From contig JAWKLL010000027.1 of assembly GCA_041392765.1 (NCBI GenBank), positions 7,785 to 71,784 of the forward strand: a DNA stretch of 64,000 bases, in the 5' to 3' direction. Positions 50,401-62,400 of the stretch are shown piece after piece (the stretch's first letter is position 1; each line of letters opens with the position of its first letter). Source of the DNA: Lewinella sp041392765 (GTDB lineage: Bacteria > Bacteroidota > Bacteroidia > Chitinophagales > Saprospiraceae). The translations under genes were made by a program, and so were the position numbers. The notes under the pieces were generated by a model. That model was not told the origin of the DNA. It worked only from the letters and a program-made list of their open reading frames with translations, and did not search any database.

Positions 50401-53400
50401 ACGAATACGGCAATCAATAGATTCAGCCTCGTTTCCACAAGCATCTGTCACGAAATAACGTAGATAGTAATCACCTGGAGGCACATCGGGAATGGCACGT
50501 ACATCGGTAGGTTCCAATGTATATAATACGGCACCATTCAAAGATACTAATTCCGTGTAAACAGTCCATCCGCTAGCGCACGCATCCTCAACCTGCGGGT
50601 AAGGTACTTGAATAGTAGCAACACATTCAAAGACATCCACAGGGTAAAGGATGAGAGAATCACCCAATGCAGGGTCGAAGTAGTTGGCCGTAGCGCAACT
50701 CACAGCAGGTGCTTCGTTGTCCGTAAAATGGATTTGTTGCACACAAACGAAGGTATCTCCGGCCTCTGTCACTACTGTAAAGGTGCGGTTGATGGTCTGG
50801 TTGCCACAGGTAGTTGTGTTTTCTTCCATTGCATCGACAAACGCAATAGAAGCAATATTGCAACCACCTGTCAGTTGGGGTTCTCCCGTCAAATTTGTAC
50901 TGGTCTGTACATTAAACACTTCGCTGATCTGGTTGCACCCCCAGCCCAAATCAACAGCCATGATATCATCAGGACATACAAGCTCGCAACCACCTGTTCC
51001 ACATCCTTCTGGCACAACCAGCACTACATCTAAAACGCAAACATTGCTAACGCAATCAACAATGTGCATCGTGACATCTCCGCCATTGGCCGGCAATCCA
51101 GTAAGAATGATGGGCGTACTATAGTTACCTACTTCTGTAACGCCATTGATGGTGTAATTGAAACAAGCACTCGTATTTTCACCAAATACCGTAACGATTG
51201 CTGAGAAGGTATCATCCTGCCCAGAAGGAGTCCCCATATTGTCACATCCCAAGTCGAAGGTCGTTGCCGTAAGTCCACAAGGTGTTGAACACGGACTAGG
51301 TGGGGTTACTGTCAATGTAGTAATACAGCCAGTATCGTTAGCATCCGTAATCGTGATGTTGACTTCGCCTAACGAAATGAGCCTGTTCTGTATCTCTATT
51401 TCAGTTCCATAAACACCAGAATATGGGATATTATCCAAGATGTAGGTAAATCCATTACCAACCTCCCTCCATTTGTCGCTACAAATGTGAAAGAGTAGGT
51501 ATCGTCCATATCATCAGGTGTTCCGAGGGCATCACAGCTTCCTAACGTGTAAGTGGATTCTAGCAAACAAGCTACTTCGATGCACTCTTCCGGCACTTGA
51601 ACAACTACGGTGATGACACATGATTCATCTGCAGCATCCCTGAAATTAATGGTAACTGATCCCCCATTGATGTTGTAATCAGCAACGAATGGGGTGTTGT
51701 AATCACCTTGGAAGAAGTTATCCTTAATCTCTTGCCTGCCATGCCAAGCTACCATTCGTAGCACTCACAGGTATGGTAATGCGGAACATTCCGTTTTCCA
51801 AACATTCCGTATCCACAGCCCCCAACTGAATACTACACTCAGGTGAACAAGGTGCTGGTGCCTGAATAACAAGTGTATTATTACAAGTAGCATCCCCACA
51901 ATCAATGATTTCAATGGTAAGATCGCCATTAGCAATCATGAGATCGGTGAGAATAACAGGAGCACCATACGTACCTTGAACAGGCGTATTACCATTCACG
52001 GAATAGGTAAACAACTTCCGGTATTTGTACCTGTCACTGTAAAAATAGTACTGAATGTATCATCTGCATCAACAGAAGTTCCCTACTTTCACAGCCTAGC
52101 ACTTGATGTGTCACCGTCATGGCGCAAGGTAGTAGTTCAGCACAATTAGGAACGGCTATTTCTACGATCTGGAAACAATTCGGATCTGCCAAATCTTCAA
52201 ATGCAATCAGCAATGGAGAGTCGATATTGGCATCATACTCTTGTATAAACTGCGTGTTGTAAGTACCAATCATATCCACAACCCCGGCATTATCAATAGC
52301 TGACCAACCGTTCGCTCCTTCTCCATTGACATTAAACGCAACGCTAAAAGTGGAACTATTGAGGCAAGTGACTACCGGAGTGGACAATACAAGCGAACAG
52401 TTCTGTTCTAGTACAAAGCCAGCATCTATATCCAAATCAGCAAAGGCGGATGAAAGTACAACCGAAGCAGTAACACCAGTAGAGGGGTTGGCATCACTAT
52501 CTAAGGCATTATTACCTTGATCTTGTGGTGCAAATAGGTATCCCTCGGGGGCAGTGAAAGTCACTTGATAAATGCCTTGATTCAGATCGGTAAACAGATA
52601 CAAACCATCTTCATTGGTAGTAGTAGTTAAGCTAATAGGCCCTGTTTCCAAATCGAAGCCAGTCAATTGAACGACAACACCCGCAAGTGGCTGTTCACCA
52701 ACGTCCTGAACACCGTCTGCATCAGCATCGATCCAAGTGTAATTACCAATCACACCTTGTCCGAATATACGATCAATGTATGAACAACCAGTCGTAGCTA
52801 CATCGGTAATTTCATAGGTCATGTCGGCATTGGCAGTTACCGTACCGATTTCTAAAGGCGTTCCATAAGTACCTACAAAAGTACCTACCCCAACGATATT
52901 CAACTCATAATCCCCTGTGTGTAAACCATTAGTAACCAAGAAGGTCACATCATAAGTATCGTCTGTATAGTTAACAGGCGTACCTCCATCGGAGTAAACC
53001 TGCGTAACGATGACTGACAAATCACAAGGAGGCTCATCTGAACATGATTCAGTAGATACTATCGTATAGGTTTGCGTACACGCATCTGGGAACAACAGAT
53101 CACTTACAACAACTTCCCAATCCGTTCCTACAGGACAGGCCAATTCAATAGAAGTGTTATAGTTTCCAGTTTCTATTTCCCCATTTACAATCATTCGCCA
53201 AATTCCCGTGGGTAGTTGGCTATTAACTGCTAGTGTCACAAAGTAAACATCGTCCGATTCGTCCGAAGGTGTCCCTTGGTTATCACATACTTTACTGATT
53301 TCAACAACCTCCAAATCACAAACTAATGGAGAACAAGTTGTCGGAGGAGTGATAGTAATAAATTCAGAACAATTGAAATAGGCATTATCCACAATTCTGA

Positions 53401-56400
53401 ACGTAGTATCTGCCCCATTCGCTGGTATTGGAAACGCATCTGATATTCACTATTTGATTGTAAGGATAATTAGGAACATCGCTACCTAATTGAGCAAATC
53501 TCCACCCAACAGAAGATACGTCGGGCCAAAAGGAACTACACGGATATCGAAAGAATAAGTATCGTCTGTTGGATCGAATGGTGTACCATTATTATCACAA
53601 ACAGGTGTGAAGGTATCGATTGTAAGGATACAACCTTCTTCACACGTACCTGGGCTTACTAAAGGTATAGTCACACTACACTCGGGGTCTAACGCATCCC
53701 AAATAGTTATAGTATGGTTTTCCGTTGATGGATACGGCCCAAATCGATAAGCATTCGTCGTATTTGTGTGGTAGCTACCACCATCACCACTATCCCATCC
53801 AATGTCTTCAGTTAGCCATCCATAAAATGAACCATTAAGGCTGGTGATATTCAAGTAAGCATAGTAAACATCATCCGAACCATCAGCAGGTGTATCATTG
53901 TCATTACAAACTGGGCCTCCTAATAACATGTTAACAGAAATGGCGCACACATCGGAACAGGTTTCATCAGGTGGGGTAACCAACAACGTAGCGACGCCAC
54001 AATCAGGGTCACCTGCATCTCGGAATGTTACCGTGAATGGCTGGCCTTCTAAGTTGGAATAAGGCCCCATGCGTACTGCTTCATTGTACGCCCCAGTTTG
54101 AGTGCCCACAAAATTGTCAATAGATGTCCAATTGGAAGAGGGCGTATTTTGCCCAGCAACCGTCACCCAGTAGTAGTAAACATCATCACTAGCGTCACTT
54201 GGCGTACCATTGTCGTCACATTGAGGCTGCGTGCTAATTTGAGGAAATAGCAAACAATCATTAGAACAACTTTCTGGTGCCAGTAAAGTAACATTGTTCG
54301 TACATGTATTATCAACATTATCTCTGATAGTGATAAATACATTACCAGCTATAGCCGATGATATAGGAACAATAAATGTTTGTGGGTCATTATAATTACC
54401 ATTTACGACCCTGTCCGCAATCATTCCAGACCACTGAGCGGAAACGTTGACTCCTGTCACATTCAAAACAACGACAAAGAAGTCATCAGTAGGATCAACG
54501 GGCGTTCCTGCATCATTACATCCCGACTGACTGATGATATCGATGGACACTTGACATGGTACTTCAATACAAACTGCGTCTCCATCGTCTTCATCTTCAG
54601 GATCATCCTGTATAGAGCCATCACCATCTGTATCAACTCCATTGCCAGGTGTAGAATCTGGGTCTGTTTCGTTGGAAGAAATCACAAAAGCCTCATTACA
54701 ATAATCACCACCTCCATTGACTACGGCTCGTATGACAAGTGTAGCTGTTACTCCATCAGGAACAGTACCCAGTGTCCAAATGCCATTCGCGGGGTCGTAG
54801 CTACCCATACTAGCCGTAGAGCTTTCAAAACTAAACCCGCTAGCGATTACTTCACTGACGGTTACGCCTGTTGCATCGTTGGGTCCTTCATTTACCAAGG
54901 TAATAGTAAATGTAACAGTATCTCCAGCCGTAGCTAACGAAACATCGGCAGATTTTTCAATTGAAAGGTCAGCCAATGCAAGCGGAGTTATTACTACACA
55001 ATCATTATCATCCTCGTTCACCGTTTGCGCATTGCCGGGTGTTGAGTCAACATCAGCCTGATCTGTAGAAAGCACTTGAGCACAGTTGGTATAATCCCCC
55101 GTAGGATTGATGCCTGTCAGTACAAATATTACTGATTCTCCTGCACCAAGCGTTGGGATTAACCAAATACCTGTTGCTGCTGCTATAATTACCTCCACTA
55201 TGGCTAGCATAAGTCAACCATCCGGTAAATATCTTCAACCTCAATGTTAGTAGCTGTGGCAGAGTATTCATTGGATACTTCAATCGAATACGTCACCTGA
55301 TCTAACTGATTGGTTGTTATATCAACCGTTTTGGCAATGCTCAAATCAATCATTTCTAGAACGACTATCTGAGCAGGTCGTGATCGTCTTCATCACCTGC
55401 TGCATCACCACTGTTCACAAGTCCCGTTCCATCTCCTAGCACGCAATCATCCGCTGGACTATTAGGCAAGCCACTTACTGGATCATTATTAATCTGATCA
55501 AATGTAGCATGTATCTGCAATACCCAAAACATTGCTTGCTGCACTGATTTCAGCATAGTTCGTGATCGCGCCGCCACCAAACGAAGGATCAATCGTAGAG
55601 AGTTATCATCAACGGCAGGGTTTGACCGGCTGCTAACGATGGCATTACGCGAGTTGCAATCGAACCATTTTGCGTCCAGTTTGCATCAGCAGAATCAAAC
55701 CATCACGGAATATAATCAGTTATCTCAACATCTATAGCATCGTGTGCACCCGGTTGGTAGCAAGTATTGTAAAAATGACTTGCTCTCCAAGGTAAATATG
55801 GGGCTGGTGTAGCTAGTTCTTTAATCAAAGCAAGGTCAAAACAATTGCGCTCAATTTGGCAAAACTCTGAACTAATTGGCAATTATTCGCATCCGTTACC
55901 GTGACACTTACGCTTGGAATAATCAACAACAGAACCAGTTCCCGGAACACTCCATTGGTAAGTGTAATCAGGCGTTCCTCCATTCACTACTATCGAAATA
56001 GCCATCGTTATACAAGGCATTCATGTAGCTAATAAGCACACCAATATTGATCGATAAGGAGCACTAGGTTCATTTTATTACTAGACTTGCACTATTGCAA
56101 CCGTTGGCATCTGTTACCAAGACAACATAGCTGCCTGCATTAATGTTAATATCTTCTGTAACAGCTCATTACTCCAAACAAAAGTGTAATTAGGTGTTCC
56201 ACCGTTTATAATGAATCAATAGCTCCAGTGCTTGTACTAATGCAACTTACATCAGTGCCATTCAAGTTGAGCGTGATCGCGCCTTCTTCTCTACCGTGTA
56301 GCTCGTGCTCGCTTCACAGCCGTTCGCATCTGTTACCGTTATTGGGTACACACCGGGGCTAAGTTCGTCCGCGTCGAAGCACCTACTCCAATGTCGTCCA

Positions 56401-59400
56401 GTTGAAGATGTAGCAACCTCCGCTTACCATCACCGTGATGCTGCCGCTGTTCGTGCCGTTGCACGCGTCAATCAACATCCATGCCACTTGGGTTGAGCGT
56501 GATCGCGCCTTCTTCTCCTACCGTGTAGCTCGTGCTCGCTTCGCAGCCGTTCGCATCTGTTACCGTTATTGGGTACACACCCAGGGCTAAGTTCGTCCGC
56601 GTCAGCTTTCTACTCCAATCGTCCAGTTGAAGATGTATGGCAACACGCCTCCGCTTACCGTCACCGTGATGCTGCCGCTGTTTCATTGCCGTTGCACGCA
56701 TCGTCAACATCCGTGCCGCTTGGGTTGAGCGTAATCGCGCCTTCTTCTCCTACCGTGTAGCTCGTGCTCGCTTCACAGCCAGTTGCATCTGTTACCGTTA
56801 TTGGGTACACACCGGGGGCTAAGTTCATCCGCGTCAAGAAGCACCTACTCCAATGTCGTCCGGTGAATGTATGGCAACACGCCTCCGCTTACCGTCACCG
56901 TGATGCTACGTTGTTCGTGCCGTTACACGCGTCGTCTTTATCCGTACCACTTGGGTTGAGCGTAATCGCACCTTCTTCTCCTACCGTGTAGCTCGTGCTC
57001 GCTTCGCAGCCGTTCGCATCTGTTACCGTTGTGGGTACACACCGGGGGCTGCGTTCGTCCGCGTCAGGCTTGCCTACTCCAATGTCGTCCCAGTTGAAGA
57101 TGTATGGCAACACGCCTCCGCTTACCGTCACCGTGATGCTGCCGCTGTTCGTGCGTTACGCCGTCGTCAACATCCGTGCCACTTGGGTTGAGCGTGATCG
57201 CGCCTTCTTCTCTACCGTGTAGCTCGTGCTCGCTTCACAGCCGTTCGCATCTGTTACCGTTATTGGGTACACACCGGGGCTAAGTTCGTCCGCGTCGAAG
57301 CACCTACTCCAATACAGTCAGTTTGAAGATGTATGGCAACACGCCTCCGCTTACCGTCACCGTGATGCTACCGTTGTTCATTGCCGTTGCACGCACGTCG
57401 TCCACATCCGTGCCACTTGGGTTGAGCGTGATCGCGCCTTCTTCTCCTACCGTGTAGCTCGTGCTCGCTTCACAGCCGTTCGCATCTGTTACCGTTGTGG
57501 GTACACACCGGGGCTAAGTTCGTCCGCGTCGAAGCACCTCTTTCTCAATGTCGTCCCAGTTGAAGATGTATGGCAACACGCCTCCGCTTACCGTCACCGT
57601 GATGCTGCCGCTGTTCGTGCCGTTGCACGCGTCGTCAACATCCGTGCCACTTGGGTTGAGCGTAATCGCACCTTCTTCTCCTACCGTGTAGCTCACGCTT
57701 CGCAGCCGTTCGCATCTGTTACCGTTGTGGGTACACACCGGGGGCTAAGTTCGTCCGCGTCGAAGCACCTACTCCAATGTCCGTCCCAGTTGAAGATGTA
57801 TGTACTCCGCTTACAATCACCGTGATGCTACCGCTGTTCGCGTGCCGTTGCACGTCGTCAACATCCGCCACTTGGGTTGAGCGTGATCGCGCCTTCTTCT
57901 CCTACCGTGTAGCTCGTGCTCGCTTCACAGCCGTTCGCATCTGTTACCGTTGTGGGTACACACCGGGGGCTGAGTTCGTCCGCGTCGAAGCACCTACTCC
58001 AATGTCGTCCCAGTTGAAGATGTATGGCAACACGCCTCCGCTTACCGTCACCGTGATGCTGCCGCTGTTCGTGCCGTTGCACGCGTCGTCAACATCCGTG
58101 CCACTTGGGTTGAGCGTGATCGCACCTTCTTCTCCTACCGTGTAGCTCGTGCTCGCTTCGCAGCCGTTCGCATCTGTTACCGTTATTGGGTACACACCGG
58201 GGGCTAAGTTCGTCCGCGTCGAAGCACCTACTCCAATGTCGTCCCAGTTGAAGATGTATGGCAACACGCCTCCGCTTACCGTCACCGTGATGCTGCCGCT
58301 GTTCGTGCCGTTGCACGCGTCGTCAACATCCGTGCCACTTGGGTTGAGCGTGATCGCGCCTTCTTCTCCTACCGTGTAGCTCGTGCTCGCTTCGCAGCCG
58401 TTCGCATCTGTTACCGTTATTGGGTACACACCGGGGCTAAGTTCGTCCGCGTCAGAAGCACCTACTCAATGTCGTCCCAGTTGAAGATGTATGGCAACAC
58501 GCCTCCGCTTACCGTCACCGTGATGCTGCCGCTGTTCGTGCCGTTGCACGCGTCGTCAACATCCATTGATGCCACTTGGGTTGAGCGTGATCGCACCTTC
58601 TTCTCCTACCGTGTAGCTCGTGCTCTTCGCAACCGTTCGCATCTGTTACCGTTATTGGGTACACACCGGGGCTAAGTTCGTCCGCGTCGAAGCACCTACT
58701 CAATGTCGTCCCAGTTGAAGATGTATGGCAACACGCCTCCGCTTACCGTCACCGTGATGCTGCCGCTGTTCGTGCGTTGCACGTCGTCAACATCCGTGCC
58801 ACTTGAGTTGAGCGTAATCGCGCCTTCTTCTCCTACCGTGTAGCTCGTGCTCGCTTCACAGCCGTTCGCATCTGTTACCGTTATTGGGTACACACCGGGG
58901 GCTAAGTTCGTCCGCGTCGAAGCACCTACTCCGATGTCGTCCCAGTTGAAGATGTATGGCAACACGCCTCCGCTTACCGTCACCGTGATGCTGCCGCTGT
59001 TCGTGCCGTTGCACGCGTCGTCAACATCCGTGCCACTTGAGGTTGACGTAGTCAGCGCCTTCTCCTACCGTGTAGCTCGTGCTCGCTTCACAGCCGTTCG
59101 CATCTGTTACCGTTATTGGGTACACGGGGGCTAAGTTCGTCCGCGTCGAAGCACCTACTCAATGTCGTCCCAGTTGAAGATGTATGGCAACACGCCTCCG
59201 CTTCGTCACCGTGATGCTGCCGCTGTTCGTACCGTTGCACGCGTCGTCAACATCCGTGCCACTTGGGTTGAGCGTAATCGCGCCTTCTTCTCCTACCGTA
59301 TAGCTCGTGATCGCTTCGCAGCCGTTCGCATCTGTTACCGTTATTGGGTACACACCGGGGGCTAAGTTCGTCCGTGTCAGGCACCTACTCCGATGTCGCC

Positions 59401-62400
59401 CCAGTTGAAGATGTATGGCAATACGCCGCTTACCGTCACCGTGATGCTGCCGCTGTTCGTGCCATTGCACGCGTCGTCAACATCCGTGCCGCTTGGGTTG
59501 AGCGTAATCGCACCTTCTTCTCCTACCGTGTAGCTCGTGATCGCTTCGCAGCCGTTCGCATCTGTTACCGTTATTGGGTACACACCGGGGGCTAAGTTCG
59601 TCCGTGTAGATGACCTACTCCGATGTCGCCCCAGTTGTAGATGTATGGCAATACGCCTCCGCTTACCGTCACCGTGATGCTGCCGCTGTTCGTGCCATTG
59701 CACGCATCATCAACATCTGTGCCGCTTGGGTTGAGCGTGATCGCGCCTTCTTCTCCTACCGTGTAGCTCGTGATCGCTTCGCAGCCGTTCGCATCTGTTA
59801 CCGTTATTGGGTACACACCGGGGGCTAAGTTCGTCCGCGTAGGGTGCCCACTCGATGTCGCCCCAGTTGTAGATGTATGGCAATACGCCGCCGCTTACCG
59901 TCCACCGTGATGCTGCCGCTGTTCGTGCCGTTGCACGCGTCGTCAACATCCGTGCCACTTGGGTTGAGCGTAATCGCGCCTTCTCCTACCGTGTAGCTCG
60001 TGATCGCTTCGCAGCCGTTTGCATCTGTTACCGTTGTGGGTACACACCGGGGGCGGTGCCTCGTCCGTGTCGAGGCACCTACTCCAATGTCGTCCCAGTT
60101 GTAGATGTATGGCCAATACGCCTCCGCTTACCGTCACCGTGATGCTACCGCTGTTCGTGCCGTTGCACGCATCGTCAACATCCGTACCGCTTGGGTTGAG
60201 CGTAATCGCTTCTTCTCCTACCGTATAGCTCGTGATCGCTTCGCAGCCCGTTCGCATCTGTTACCGTTATTGGGTACACACCGGGAGCTGATTCGTCCGT
60301 GTCGAGGCACCTACTCCAATGTCGTCCCAGTTGTAGATGTATGGCAATACGCCTCGCTTACCGTCACCGTGATGCTGCCGCTGTTCGTGCCATTGCACGC
60401 ATCATCAACATCCGTACCGCTTGGGTTGAGCGTGATCGCGCCTTCTTCTCCTACCGTATAGCTCGTGATCGCTTCGCAGCCGTTCGCATCTGTTACCGTT
60501 ATTGGGTACACACCGGGGGCTAAGTTCGTCCGTGTCGAGGCACCTACTCCGATGTCGCCCCAGTTGTAGATGTATGGCAATACGCCGCCGCTTACCGTCA
60601 CCGTGATGCTGCCGCTGTTCGTGCCATTGCACGCGTCGTCAACATCCGTGCCGCTTGGGTTGAGCGTAATCGCGCCTTCTTCTCCTACCGTGTAGCTCGT
60701 GATCGCTTCGCAGCCGTTCGCATCTGTTACCGTTATTGGGTACACACCGGGGGCTAAGTTCGTCCGTGTCGGGCACCACTCGATGTCGCCCCAGTTGAAG
60801 ATGTATGGCAATACGCCGCCGCTTACCATCACCGTGATGCTGCCGCTGTTCGTGCCATTGCACGCGTCGTCAACATCCGTGCCGCTTGGGTTGAGCGTAA
60901 TCGCGCCTTCTTCTCCTACCGTGTAGCTCGTGATCGCTTCGCAGCCGTTCGCATCTGTTACCGTTATTGGGTACACACCGGGGGCTAAGTTCGTCCGTGT
61001 CGAGGCACCTACTCCGATGTCGCCCCAGTTGAAGATGTATGGCAATACGCCGCCGCTTACCGTCACCGTGATGCTGCCGCTGTTCGTGCCGTTGCACGCA
61101 TCGTCAACATCCGTACCGCTTGGGTTGAGCGTAATCGCGCCTTCTTCTCCTACCGTATAGCTCGTGATCGCTTCGCAGCCGTTCGCATCTGTTACCGTTA
61201 TTGGGTACACACCGGGGGCTAAGTTCGTCCGTGTCGAGGCACCTACTCCGATGTCGCCCCAGTTGAAGATGTGGCAATACGCATACCGCTTACCGTCACC
61301 GTGATGCTGCCGCTGTTCGTGCCATTGCACGCGTCGTCAACATCCGTGCCGCTTGGGTTGAGCGTGATCGCGCCTTCCTTCTCCGTGTAGCTCGTGATCG
61401 CTTCGCAGCCGTTTGCATCTGTTACCGTTGTGGGTACACACCGGGGGCTAAGTTAATCCGTGTAGATGACCCTACTCCGATGTCGCCCCAGTTGTGAATG
61501 TGGCAATACGCCGCCGCTTACCGTCACCGTGATGCTGCCGCTGTTCACGTGCCGTTGCACGCGTCGTCAGCATCCGTGCCGCTTAGGTTGAGCGTGATCG
61601 CGCCTTCTCCTACCGTATAGCTCGTGCTCGCTTCGCAGCCGTTCGCATCTGTTACCGTTGTGGGTACACACCGGGGCTAAGTTCGTCCGCGTAGATGACC
61701 CTACTCCGATGTCGCCCCAGTTGTAGATGTATGGCAATACGCCGCCGCTTACCGTCACCGTAATACTGCCGCTGTTCGTGCCATTGCACGCGTCGTCAAC
61801 ATCTGTGCCTTGGGTTGAGCGTGATCGCGCCTTCTTCTCCTACCGTATAGCTCGTGCTCGCTTCGCAGCCGTTCGCATCTGTTACCGTTATTGGGTACAC
61901 ACCGGGGGCTAAGTTAGTCCGTGTAGATGACCCTACTCCGATGTCACCCCAGTTGTAGATGTATGGCAATACGCCGCCGCTTACCGTCACCGTGATGCTG
62001 CCGCTGTTCGTGCCATTGCACGCGTCGTCAACATCCGTGCCGCTTGGGTTGAGCGTAATCGCGCCTTCTTCTCCTACCGTGTGACTCGTGATCGCTTCGC
62101 AACCGTTCGCATCTGTTACCGTTATTGGGTACACACCGGGGCTAAGTTCGTCCGTGTCGGGCACCTACTCCAATGTCACCCCAGTTGTAGATGTATGGCA
62201 ATACGCCTCCGCTTACCGTCACCGTGATGCTGCCGCTGTTCGTGCCATTGCACGCGTCGTCAACATCCGTACCGCTTAGGTTGAGCGTGATCGCGCCTTC
62301 TTCTCCTACCGTGTAGCTCGTGCTCGCTTCCGCAGCCGTTCGCATCTGTTACCGTTGTGGGTACACACCGGGAGCTAAGTTCGTCCGTGTCGAGGCACTT

